Shown here piece by piece: positions 19,386-27,203 of a stretch of DNA of 64,000 bases. The notes under the pieces are model-generated. The model was not told the origin of the DNA. It did no database searches and saw only the letters and a list, made by a program, of their open reading frames with translations. Numbering within the stretch: position 1 is the stretch's first letter; every line of letters starts with the position of its first letter. The translations under genes were made by a program, and so were the position numbers. The DNA is from Alphaproteobacteria bacterium (GTDB lineage: Bacteria > Pseudomonadota > Alphaproteobacteria > Micropepsales > Micropepsaceae), in the NCBI GenBank assembly GCA_021325375.1, contig JAJPHG010000024.1, positions 1 through 64,000 of the forward strand, read 5' to 3'.

Positions 19386-20912
19386 ATGTCTGCTGGAACG
19401 ACACGCAGCGCGGAGCTCGCGGGCGCGCCCGCGTCGAACGATCCGCAGGATTGGGCGGCGTGGGGGCGCGAAGCGGTGGCCGAGAGGCGCTGGGACGAGG
19501 CGCTTGCGCGGTTCGACCTCTGCATCGCGCGTTTCGGGGTGCGCCCCCACTGGCTGTCGCAAAAGGCCAACGCGCTGCGCCGCCTGGACCGGCTCGATGA
19601 GGCGGAAGCGATCTACGGCGCGCTGGCGCAGGACCATCCCCAACTGTCGACGGGCCTCGACGGCCTTGCCTGGACCGCCGCGCGGCGCGGCGACGATGCG
19701 CGCGCGCTCGAGCTGTTCGCGCGCTGCATCGCGGCCTATCCCGACAAATCCGTGCATGTCTGGACGCGCCAGCGCGCCCAGCTTCTCATGCGGCTCGGAC
19801 GGTTCGACGAGGCGGAAAGCGTCTTTCGCGGCCTCGTCGAGGAGGATCCGACCGACATCGACGCGCGAACCGGTTGCGTGCGCGCGGCGATCGAAAGCAG
19901 CCGGCCGGCCCCCGACCGCGACGCGCGGCGCGAAGCGCTCACCAGCCGCGTGCTCGCCGAGATCGCGCCGAAGGACGCCTACGCGGCGCTGCAGTTGCTG
20001 GTGCTGCTCGGCGCGACCTGCGAAGCAAGCACGCTGCTTCTCGATCTGGAATCGCGCGCGCGATCGGTGCAGGACATCGAGACCTGTTTCCAGTTCATCC
20101 CGCGCCTCGTCGAGCGCGGCGCGCGCGGCGCGCTGTGGGACAGGCTGCTTTCGCGGCTGCGCGCGGCGGACGAGGCGGAGCCCGAGCTCGAGCTCGGATT
20201 GCTGCTGGCGCTCGAGCGCTTCGACACGTTCGTGAGCACGTTCGACGCGCATCGCGCGGCGCTCGCGACGTCCCGCCAGCTCTTCATGCTCGAGCGTGTC
20301 CGCGACCGGCTGGCCAAGCCGCGCCGCGCGGTGTTCGCGGAAGAGAAAGTGTTCGGCATCGGGCTGTCGCGCACCGGCACGACGTCGCTTTGCGCGGCGC
20401 TGAGCGTGCTCGGAATCGATGCGGCGCATTGGACCAACCCGCTCACCCACCAGCTCCTGTCCGAGGTGGACTATTTCATGCTCGGGGCCGCGACCGATTG
20501 CTGCGTCTCGGCGGAGATGGAGAAGCTCTATCATCAATATCCGAATGCGCGCTTCGTGCTCACCACGCGGCCGCTGGAGCCGTGGCTGAAATCGTTCGGC
20601 GAGCATCACGACCGGCATAGTTGGGCCGGCGACATCGAAGGGCTGCGCGCCGTGTTCGACCGCGCCGATTGCCCGCACAAATTCGAGCATGCGGCGCTGG
20701 AGTTCGGGCTCTACTTGAACGCCGGCAGCCTCGCCGAGGCCTATCGCGCCTTCGACGCGCGCGTGCGGCATTTCTTCTCCGACAAGCCCGAGGGCAAGCT
20801 TCTCACGCTCGACCTGTTCGCGGGCCAGGGCTGGCCGGAGCTGTGCGGCTTCCTCGGCCGGCCGGTGCCGCGCCAACCGTTCCCGAAGCTCAACGCGATG
20901 TCCTCGGAATGA
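19386..20912 (+). CDS. TPR-sulfotransferase fusion protein
   Basis: A 508-residue two-part protein. Residues 20-175 or so form tetratricopeptide-like helical repeats (WDEALARFDLCIARF, LDEAEAIYGALAQDHP, FDEAESVFRGLVEEDP). Residues 318-505 form a sulfotransferase-like domain with the PAPS 5'-phosphosulfate loop GLSRTGTTSL near residue 325. The C-terminal LTLDLFAGQGWPELCGFLG is typical of the Sulfotransfer_4/GOLPH-type group. It may transfer sulfate to a lipid, sugar or protein held by the TPR part. Its stop overlaps the next sulfotransferase start (ATGA). Confidence 0.85.
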   Translation: MSAGTTRSAELAGAPASNDPQDWAAWGREAVAERRWDEALARFDLCIARFGVRPHWLSQKANALRRLDRLDEAEAIYGALAQDHPQLSTGLDGLAWTAARRGDDARALELFARCIAAYPDKSVHVWTRQRAQLLMRLGRFDEAESVFRGLVEEDPTDIDARTGCVRAAIESSRPAPDRDARREALTSRVLAEIAPKDAYAALQLLVLLGATCEASTLLLDLESRARSVQDIETCFQFIPRLVERGARGALWDRLLSRLRAADEAEPELELGLLLALERFDTFVSTFDAHRAALATSRQLFMLERVRDRLAKPRRAVFAEEKVFGIGLSRTGTTSLCAALSVLGIDAAHWTNPLTHQLLSEVDYFMLGAATDCCVSAEMEKLYHQYPNARFVLTTRPLEPWLKSFGEHHDRHSWAGDIEGLRAVFDRADCPHKFEHAALEFGLYLNAGSLAEAYRAFDARVRHFFSDKPEGKLLTLDLFAGQGWPELCGFLGRPVPRQPFPKLNAMSSE

Positions 20913-21760
20913 CGCCGGCGCCGTTCATCGTCGGCGTCGGGCGTTCGGGAACGACGCTGCTCAGGCTGATGCTCGACGCGCACCCCGCGCTCGCGATCCC
21001 CGGCGAGACGCATTTCCTGCATCATCTCGCCAAGCAGGGCGACGTCACGCGCGCGCAGTTCATGGAGATCGTGACAAAATCCGAGACCTGGGAGAATTTC
21101 GCGCTCGACACGCAGAGTCTGGCGACTGCGGTCGATGCGCTCGAGCCGTTTTCGCTCGCCGAGGCGATCCGCGCGTTCTACCGGCTCTATGCGAGCGGAA
21201 AGGGAAAGCCGCGCTGGGGCGACAAGACAGGCTTCTATCTGCGCAGCATGGACGCGATCCAGCGGTTGCTGCCCGAGGCGCATTTCATCCACGTCATCCG
21301 CGACGGGCGCGACAACGCGCTGTCGCGCCAGGGGCTGTGGTTCGGGCCCGGCGACGATTTCGAGGCGCTCGCCGGATTGTGGGTCGACGGCATCATGGCG
21401 GCGAGGGCGCAGACCGGCGCGCTCGCGCATTACAGCGAAGTGCGTTTCGAGACGCTGGTCGCGCGCCCTAGGGATACGCTGGAGCGCATCTGCGCCGACC
21501 TCGATCTCGCCTTCGATCCGGCGATGCTCGACTACCACGAGACCGCGTCCGAACGGCTCGCCGAATACAAACGCTCGTTCGGGCCGGTGGACCGCACGCC
21601 GAGCGATCTTGCCACCTTCATGTCGATCCACGAGCGCGTGCAGGCGCCGCTCGACGAAACCCGCATCGACCGCTGGCGCAGCGAGATGAAGCCGCAAGAC
21701 CGCGCGCGCTATGAGGCAATCGCGGGCCCGCTGTTGCGCGAGCTGGGGTATGAGGTTTGA
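20909..21760 (+). CDS. Sulfotransferase
   Basis: A 283-residue PAPS-dependent sulfotransferase. The 5'-phosphosulfate loop GVGRSGTTLLR begins at residue 9. The 3'-phosphate motif IRDGRDNALSRQ follows around residue 130 with Arg and Ser in place. The start overlaps the upstream TPR-sulfotransferase stop (ATGA), so the two are translationally linked and may act in sequence or as partners. Acceptor substrate unknown. It converges with the monooxygenase gene, six bases away. Confidence 0.9.
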   Translation: MTPAPFIVGVGRSGTTLLRLMLDAHPALAIPGETHFLHHLAKQGDVTRAQFMEIVTKSETWENFALDTQSLATAVDALEPFSLAEAIRAFYRLYASGKGKPRWGDKTGFYLRSMDAIQRLLPEAHFIHVIRDGRDNALSRQGLWFGPGDDFEALAGLWVDGIMAARAQTGALAHYSEVRFETLVARPRDTLERICADLDLAFDPAMLDYHETASERLAEYKRSFGPVDRTPSDLATFMSIHERVQAPLDETRIDRWRSEMKPQDRARYEAIAGPLLRELGYEV

Positions 21761-21766
21761 GGCGCT

Positions 21767-23269
21767 CTACGCCGCCACCTTCTGCGGCACGACGGCCGGA
21801 GCGACGTCGAAGTCGCGCTTTGCAGCCGCGCGGGTCTTCCACCAATAGGTGACGGTGAAGCCCGGCCAGAGCGTCGAGTTGGTGCCGTCGGCGTTGAGAT
21901 ACCAGCTCTTGCAGCCGCTCATCCACACGGTGCGCTTCATGCGCTCGGCCAAGTCCTTGTTGAAAGCGTCCTGCACTTCGGCCTTCACCTCGACGCTGCC
22001 CGCGCCGGCCCACAGCCATTTCATGCAGTCGAGCGCGTAGCGCACCTGCGCCTCGATCATGAACACGACCGAGTTGTGGCCGAGCCCCGTGTTCGGGCCG
22101 AGCAGCAGGAACATGTTGGGATAGCCGCTCACGGCGACGCCGTAATAGGCGGATGCGCCGTCTTTCCAATCGTCGATGAGCTTGCGGCCGCCCTTGCCGC
22201 GGATGTCGACATGGCTCAGCCAGTCGGTGACGCGGAAACCCGTCGCATAGAGGATCGCGTCCACCTCGCGCAACCTGCCGTCCGCGGTTACGACGCCGTT
22301 GCTGCGGATCTCGGAGATCACATCCGTGATCACCTCGACGTTGTCGCGCTGCAGGGCGGGATAGTAGTCGTCGGAGATCAATACCCGCTTGCAGCCCAGG
22401 GGGAAATCCGGCGTCAGCTTCGCGCGCAACGCGGGATCGGGCACGGCTTTTGCGAGATAGGTTTCAGCGAGCTTCTGGAACTTGCCGATCAGCTTGACGT
22501 TCTGCGTGAAGCCGTAGGCCAGCATCTCCGCGCGCCAATAGATGAGGTTGCGCAACAGCCGCTGCAGGAACGGGAAGCGCGCGAACCGCGCCTTCGACGT
22601 CTCCTTGAAATCGTAGTCCATGCGCGGGATCACCCAGCCGGGCGTGCGCTGATAGAGATCGAGACGGCCGACCTGGCCCGCGATCGCGGGAACCAACTGG
22701 ATCGCGCTCGCGCCGGTACCGATGACGGCGACGCGCTTGCCCGCAAGATCGTAGCCGTCGTCCCAATTCGCGGTATGCATCGTCTTGCCGGCGAAGCTCT
22801 CAGCGCCCTTGATCGTGGGAGTGAACGGCACATGCAGGATGCCGGCGCCCGCCACCAGCGCGCGCGCCGCCACGCTCTCGCCGCTCGCCAGCGTCAGCCG
22901 CCAGAGCTGCGCGTCCTCGTCATATTCGGCGCGCGCGACCTCGGCGTTGCAGCGGATGAAAGGCAGGACGCCGTGCTTCTCGGCGGTGACCTTCTGGTAG
23001 CGCCAGATCTCCGGCGCCGGCGAATAGGCGCGCGACCAGTTGGGGTTCTGGTCGAAAGAGAAGGAATAGAGGTGCGAGGGCACGTCGCAGGCACAGCCGG
23101 GATAGCGGTTGAGGAACCAGGTGCCGCCGATATCGGCCGCCTTCTCGAAGACGCGGAAATTCGTGCGCCCCGACTCTTTCAGCTTGATGGCCATGCAAAG
23201 CCCGGAAAACCCGGCGCCGATGATGGCGACGTCGAGGACCTGGCCGTCCAGGCGAAAGGGCGCGTTCAT
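21767..23269 (-). CDS. Type I Baeyer-Villiger flavin monooxygenase
   Basis: A 500-residue FAD- and NADPH-dependent enzyme that inserts oxygen next to a ketone to give an ester or lactone. The FAD motif is GAGFSG at residues 18-23 and the NADPH motif is GTGASA at 184-189. The Baeyer-Villiger fingerprint F-x-G-x-x-x-H-x-x-x-W is present as F159, G161, H165 and W169, ending in Asp rather than Pro. ATGF near the C-terminal third completes the family pattern. A perfect palindrome lies 20-40 bases upstream, so it is probably regulated. Neighbouring acyl-CoA dehydrogenases suggest ketone or steroid-like catabolism. Confidence 0.93.
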   Translation of the reverse strand: MNAPFRLDGQVLDVAIIGAGFSGLCMAIKLKESGRTNFRVFEKAADIGGTWFLNRYPGCACDVPSHLYSFSFDQNPNWSRAYSPAPEIWRYQKVTAEKHGVLPFIRCNAEVARAEYDEDAQLWRLTLASGESVAARALVAGAGILHVPFTPTIKGAESFAGKTMHTANWDDGYDLAGKRVAVIGTGASAIQLVPAIAGQVGRLDLYQRTPGWVIPRMDYDFKETSKARFARFPFLQRLLRNLIYWRAEMLAYGFTQNVKLIGKFQKLAETYLAKAVPDPALRAKLTPDFPLGCKRVLISDDYYPALQRDNVEVITDVISEIRSNGVVTADGRLREVDAILYATGFRVTDWLSHVDIRGKGGRKLIDDWKDGASAYYGVAVSGYPNMFLLLGPNTGLGHNSVVFMIEAQVRYALDCMKWLWAGAGSVEVKAEVQDAFNKDLAERMKRTVWMSGCKSWYLNADGTNSTLWPGFTVTYWWKTRAAAKRDFDVAPAVVPQKVAA

Positions 23270-23289
23270 GGGACTTCCCCGGATTTCAG

Positions 23290-23308
23290 AACTGACAATT
23301 TATCAGTT
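23290..23308. promoter_or_regulatory. Candidate repressor operator upstream of the monooxygenase
   Basis: Perfect six-base arms AACTGA and TCAGTT around a seven-base AT-rich spacer, lying 21-39 bases upstream of the monooxygenase ATG. This is the expected place for a TetR-type operator overlapping the promoter. The palindrome differs from the one at 18628-18649, so a different regulator is likely. Confidence 0.5.
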
Positions 23309-23316
23309 ATGGCGGA

Positions 23317-23733
23317 TTAGTCCACCCACCTCGTGCCGCAGCTACGGCAGGTTCGCCGCCACCGGGAGGGCGGGATGACGATTGAAAAGAAGAAGGCGAC
23401 GACGAGTCCGGTCACGGCATCGGCAGCGGTCCCGCGCCTCGTGCAGTCGATCGAGCCGCAATGGGGGCATTGCGGCTCACCCAGCCATCCGAACAGCTCG
23501 AGCAGCTCGGCGCTGTAGGCGCCCGACCGGCAGCGCTCCGCCACGACGGCAGCGTCCGCAACGTCGTCGCTCAGAACCTGAACCTTCACGCCCTGGAGCG
23601 CGCGCGACCAGGACCAGTTCATTCCGACGTGATACGGATGGATGATGAAGGCGGGGATGTCCTCGGCTTCGAGCCTGCCGCGGAACATCTCCGCCTCCCA
23701 GGGATCGCGAAATCGCGCCACGGTGACGAGCAC
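23317..23733 (-). CDS. DUF2007 protein with C-terminal zinc ribbon
   Basis: A 138-residue protein. Residues 1-65 match the DUF2007 'putative signal transducing protein' fold (VTVARFRDPWEAEMFRGRLEAE, HVGMNW). Residues 85-138 hold CPHCGSIDC and CRSCG, a probable zinc ribbon, interrupted by a short hydrophobic stretch VVAFFFSIVIPP that may touch the membrane. The GTG start at 23733 lies three bases after the short acyl-CoA dehydrogenase stop, and GGAG is six bases upstream, so it is the third gene of that operon. The molecular role is not known. Confidence 0.8.
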   Translation of the reverse strand: MLVTVARFRDPWEAEMFRGRLEAEDIPAFIIHPYHVGMNWSWSRALQGVKVQVLSDDVADAAVVAERCRSGAYSAELLELFGWLGEPQCPHCGSIDCTRRGTAADAVTGLVVAFFFSIVIPPSRWRRTCRSCGTRWVD

Positions 23734-23736
23734 GGC

Positions 23737-24429
23737 CTACTCCGTCAGATCGGGCCAGAAGTTTTCCGGACCGCGTTCGGCGATGCGCGCGCCGATGCGG
23801 TCGGACCAGAAGCGCTCGTTGCCGTGCTCCGAGCCCCATTTCCACAAGCGCCGCGTCAGGTGCTGCAGGCGGTACTCCGCGGTGAAGCCCATCGCGCCAT
23901 GCACCTGATGGGCGATGCCGGTCGAGACGCGCGCTGCCTGGTTGGCGCGCAGCTTGGCGCAGGCGATCTCGAACCATGCGTCATCACGATCCGCCGCGCG
24001 GAATGCCGCTGCCACCGCCATGTTCGCAGCCGCCGTCTCCTCCGCGAAGACGGCGAGTTGCTGCTGGATCGCCTGGAAGCTAGCGAGCGGTTTGCCGAAC
24101 TGCTGGCGCTGGCGCGTGTATTCGACCGACAGATCGAGCGCCGCTTGCAGCGCGCCGGCCATCTTCGCCGCGAGCATCATCGCGGCGAACAACGCCTTGT
24201 CCTTCGCGCCCGAGCTTTCGAGGATCGCCTCGGGCAGCGGCAGGTCGACCGCGTGATAGCCGCAGGCGCGGATGACGATCAGCGCGTCTTCCCAATTGCC
24301 GCCGAAACCGCCTTCGCTTTCGGGGACAAGGACTTTCGCGAGCCCCGCCTCTTCGACCTGCGCCCAGCCGGGAGCGCGCGCCAGCACGCGTTCGGTCGTG
24401 TCGGCCAGCAGGGCGCGCAACTCGCTCAT
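23737..24429 (-). CDS. Short acyl-CoA dehydrogenase-like subunit
   Basis: A 230-residue protein aligning with acyl-CoA dehydrogenase ends. The N-terminal part resembles the helical domain (LAKVLVPESEGGFGGNW), then it passes almost at once to the C-terminal domain (EYTRQRQQFGKPLASFQ near residue 106; HQVHGAMGFTAEY near 175). The central beta domain is essentially absent, against about 380 residues usually. It overlaps the full-length partner by ATGA. Paired genes like these form alpha2beta2 enzymes in steroid side-chain degradation (FadE28/29, ChsE1/2 type); that role here is inference. It is probably non-catalytic alone. Confidence 0.85.
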   Translation of the reverse strand: MSELRALLADTTERVLARAPGWAQVEEAGLAKVLVPESEGGFGGNWEDALIVIRACGYHAVDLPLPEAILESSGAKDKALFAAMMLAAKMAGALQAALDLSVEYTRQRQQFGKPLASFQAIQQQLAVFAEETAAANMAVAAAFRAADRDDAWFEIACAKLRANQAARVSTGIAHQVHGAMGFTAEYRLQHLTRRLWKWGSEHGNERFWSDRIGARIAERGPENFWPDLTE

Positions 24430-25556
24430 CGAAGCCCCAACTCCCTGGCGATGATGCCGCGCAGGATCTCGCGCGTGCCGCCGCGCAGCGAGAAGGACGG
24501 CGAGGTCTGCAGCAGATAGGAAAGCGTGCGCTCGAACGCGTCGTCCGCCGGCCCCGCCATCGCCTGCACCGCGCGCGGGATGTCCTGCTCGAGCGAGGTG
24601 CCGAGGTCCTTGACCACGGCGGCGGCGACCGCCGGGTTCTCGCCCGCGGCGAGCTTGCCGACGACCGACAGCGACATCTGGCGCAGCGTCCACATCCGTG
24701 CCGTCATCTCGCCGATCAGCAGGCGCTCGGCCTCGCTGGGGCTCGCGCCCACGACGCGCAGGAATTCGAGGAACACCCTGATGCTGGAGAGATAGCGCTC
24801 CGGCCCGCTGCGCTCATAGGCGAGCTCGGCGCCGACCTGGCGCCAACCGTCGCCCTCGGCGCCGATCAGCATCGTCTCGGGGACGAAGACGTCGTCGAGG
24901 AAGACTTCGTTGAAGTGGCTCTCGCCGGTGAGATTGGCGATCGGCTTCACCGTGACGCCCGCGCTCTTCATGTCGACGAGGAGCTGGCTCAAGCCCGCAT
25001 GCTTCTGCTCGGCGTCGCCGGTGCGCACCAGTGCGATCATCCAGTCGGCGTGCTGCGCGTTGGAGGTCCAGATCTTCTGGCCCGACACTTTCCACCCGCC
25101 ATCGACGCGGCGCGCGCGCGTGCGCACGGCGGCGAGATCGGAGCCCGCGCCCGGCTCGCTCATGCCGATGCAGAAACAGAGTTCGCCCTGCGCGATCGCG
25201 GGCAGAAGCCTCTCGCGTTGCGCCTCCGTGCCGAAGCGCAGGAGCAAAGGCCCGCTCTGCCGGTCGGCGACCCAGTGCGAGCCGACGGGCGCGCCCGCGA
25301 CGAGCAACTCCTCGATCACGACATAGCGCTCGGCATAGGAGCGTTCGTGGCCGCCATATTGCTTGGGCCAGGTCATCCCGATCCAACCCTGCTTCCCAAG
25401 CTTGCGGCTGAATTCGCGGCTGCCGCCCGACCAGGATCGCGCGCGTTCGACCGAAGGCTTGTCCGCCAGCGCATCCTTCAGGAACGCGCGCACCTCGCCG
25501 CGAAGCGCTCGCGCCTGCGGCGGAAGTGCGAACGGCGGAAAATCGAAGCCCGGCAA
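24426..25556 (-). CDS. Acyl-CoA dehydrogenase, full-length subunit
   Basis: A 376-residue flavoprotein and first gene of a three-gene leftward operon. It contains SEPGAGSDLAAVRTRA at about 133-148, KIWTSNAQHADWM near 163 and a C-terminal LRGGTREILRGIIAREL. The usual catalytic Glu of YEGT is replaced (RGGT), so the base must lie elsewhere, in the partner, or be Glu in ELAYERSG near residue 246. It overlaps the short subunit gene by four bases. Likely substrates are CoA esters of bulky or cyclic acids; specificity cannot be read from sequence. Confidence 0.9.
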   Translation of the reverse strand: MPGFDFPPFALPPQARALRGEVRAFLKDALADKPSVERARSWSGGSREFSRKLGKQGWIGMTWPKQYGGHERSYAERYVVIEELLVAGAPVGSHWVADRQSGPLLLRFGTEAQRERLLPAIAQGELCFCIGMSEPGAGSDLAAVRTRARRVDGGWKVSGQKIWTSNAQHADWMIALVRTGDAEQKHAGLSQLLVDMKSAGVTVKPIANLTGESHFNEVFLDDVFVPETMLIGAEGDGWRQVGAELAYERSGPERYLSSIRVFLEFLRVVGASPSEAERLLIGEMTARMWTLRQMSLSVVGKLAAGENPAVAAAVVKDLGTSLEQDIPRAVQAMAGPADDAFERTLSYLLQTSPSFSLRGGTREILRGIIARELGLR

Positions 25557-25612
25557 TGGTCACTCCCCGGCGCGCATTGTGGCCGCCGCGGGAGTGTCGC
25601 GCAAATCGCGCC

Positions 25613-25750
25613 TCAGACGCGGGCGGGGCGGACGCGCCTGCGCTCCGGTATCGCGCGCGGCGCGGCCGCGGCGATGCGGCGGAATGGTCCGGTGAGATGG
25701 TTGCGCGGCTTGGTCCCGCGCAGGCGCTTGCGAGTTTTGCGTGCCGTCAT
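25613..25750 (-). CDS. Possible 45-aa very basic peptide
   Basis: A short frame starting ATG at 25750 with AGGGGG six bases upstream. The product is about one third Arg/Lys (MTARKTRKRLRGTKPRNHL...), as in nucleic-acid-binding or ribosome-associated microproteins. It has no recognised family and could be chance in this GC-rich DNA. It lies just upstream of the acyl-CoA dehydrogenase operon in the same direction. Confidence 0.33.
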   Translation of the reverse strand: MTARKTRKRLRGTKPRNHLTGPFRRIAAAAPRAIPERRRVRPARV

Positions 25751-25951
25751 GAGCACCCCCTGCCCGATCCGTGCCGCGATTCGTCCCCGCGCAACAGCGA
25801 ATCTCTTCATACAGGTTAAGGAGCGTGCTTAACCGCGGCAATGAAAGGTTGACGTCGGTCGCGCGACGGGAGCCGCCATTGACCGTGATCCGCCCTCCTG
25901 TATGTTGCGGTCGCGTAATGTTCGCGTTTCGCGAATAGGGAGAAGGGGCAA

Positions 25952-26308
25952 ATGGCATCTATGGACGCAAACGGCTCGCGGCAGGCGCTGGGAGCTCAGG
26001 AGCAATATTGCCGGTCGTGCGCCGCCGTCATGTCGCGCGAGGCGCTGGCGTGCCCGAAATGCGGCGCGCCGAACGCGTCGGCCGTGGCGGCCTCGGGCGT
26101 CAGCCCCAAGAGCCGCACCGTCGCGCTGCTGCTGTGCTTCTTCTTCGGTCTGTTCGGCGTCCATCGCTTCTATGTCGGCAAGGTCGGCACGGGCATCGCG
26201 ATGATCCTGACGCTGGGCGGCCTGACCATCTGGTCGCTGATCGATTTCATCATGATCATCGTCGGCTCGTTCACCGACAGCGAAGGCCGCCGCGTCGAAA
26301 CCTGGTAG
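25952..26308 (+). CDS. TM2 domain protein with N-terminal zinc ribbon
   Basis: A 118-residue protein. Two CxxC pairs (CRSC near residue 20, CPKC near 34) form a zinc ribbon. The TM2 domain follows at residues 53-110: SRTVALLLCFFFGLFGVHRFYVG and GIAMILTLGGLTIWSLIDF, with the conserved HRFYVGK turn between two membrane helices. The ribosome site AGGGAGAAGG lies upstream of ATG. TM2 proteins are widespread but mostly of unknown function; this arrangement is a common bacterial form. Confidence 0.9.
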   Translation: MASMDANGSRQALGAQEQYCRSCAAVMSREALACPKCGAPNASAVAASGVSPKSRTVALLLCFFFGLFGVHRFYVGKVGTGIAMILTLGGLTIWSLIDFIMIIVGSFTDSEGRRVETW

Positions 26309-26394
26309 CGGCAGCTCGACCGGCAGGCGTCCGGCGCGCGCCGAGGCGCGTTCCTTTGCCTCGCGTTAAGCAATTTCCGCGAGAATCCGGCGTC

Positions 26395-26916
26395 ATGGGA
26401 CGCGAGAACCCTGACGATCCGGCACTGGAGACGCTGCCCGACAAAGAGGCCGCGCCGCAGCGCGTGCGCACAGCCATCGCGCTCGGCGAGCTGCGCCATC
26501 CGGTGGTGCGCGAGGCGCTCGAGACCTGGCAGCGCCTGCGGGGCACACGCCGCATGCCCGCGCGCGCCGACATGACGCCGCGCGCGATGAAGGGCTTCCT
26601 GAAATACATGACGCTGGCGCAGGCGCTCGACGGCGGCCGGAACTTCTATTTCCGCATCTCCGGCGACCAGGTGAACATCCAGCAGGGCATGGTGCTGCAA
26701 GGCACCACCACCGCCGAGATCGACGCGTGCGTCCCGGGCTATGGGGCGCAACTCGCCAGACTGTATGCGCGCGCGATGCGCCGGCGCGAGGTGTGCGCCT
26801 ATCGCGGCCTCTATTTCCGCCCCGGCGACAAGCACACCTTCAGCCATGAATCGATCATGGCGCCCTTGGGCGACGACGGCGAAACGCCGGACCACATCAT
26901 CGTGGTGGCGGCTTAG
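26395..26916 (+). CDS. PAS domain protein (alphaproteobacterial PAS_5 type)
   Basis: A 173-residue protein. After a charged N-terminus, residues 35-170 match the PAS_5 family: LRHPVVREALETWQ, RMPARADMTPRAMKGFLKYM and YFRISGDQVN. No output domain is attached. These single-domain PAS proteins are frequent in alphaproteobacteria and are thought to be sensory or lipid-associated, without firm evidence. Its ribosome site is weak (GAGAATCCGG), and the frame upstream of 26395 is a shadow of the TM2 gene. Confidence 0.82.
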   Translation: MGRENPDDPALETLPDKEAAPQRVRTAIALGELRHPVVREALETWQRLRGTRRMPARADMTPRAMKGFLKYMTLAQALDGGRNFYFRISGDQVNIQQGMVLQGTTTAEIDACVPGYGAQLARLYARAMRRREVCAYRGLYFRPGDKHTFSHESIMAPLGDDGETPDHIIVVAA

Positions 26917-26922
26917 GACGCG

Positions 26923-27195
26923 CTAATAGCGGCGCGGCCAGAGCTGGGTTCCGAACCTTCGGTCGATGAACCGAATCGTGGCTATCCAAAGAACAAGCGA
27001 GACCACGAGGGTTCCGCTATCGACGGCCGATACGAGCAAATTCAGCTGCTCGCCCCTGAAGCCAAAACCGGCGTGACGACCGATCAGATCCAGCAGCCAG
27101 TCCAACGCATAGCGCCACGCGACCAAAAAAGGCAACGCCAACAGAGGAGCGAAGAAGCAGCCCGGCGGTGCAGGCTCTTCTTCTCGCTCTTTCAC
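26923..27195 (-). CDS. Small membrane protein of unknown function
   Basis: A 90-residue protein with two hydrophobic segments (about 12-33 and 55-72) and charged ends. The GTG start at 27195 lies nine bases after the stop of the outer-membrane factor gene, so it may be the last gene of that transcript. The segment WIATIRFIDRRFGTQLWPRRY is basic and would face the cytoplasm. No family is recognised; the small size and non-ATG start keep confidence moderate. Confidence 0.5.
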   Translation of the reverse strand: MKEREEEPAPPGCFFAPLLALPFLVAWRYALDWLLDLIGRHAGFGFRGEQLNLLVSAVDSGTLVVSLVLWIATIRFIDRRFGTQLWPRRY

Positions 27196-27203
27196 AGCCG
27201 CGC

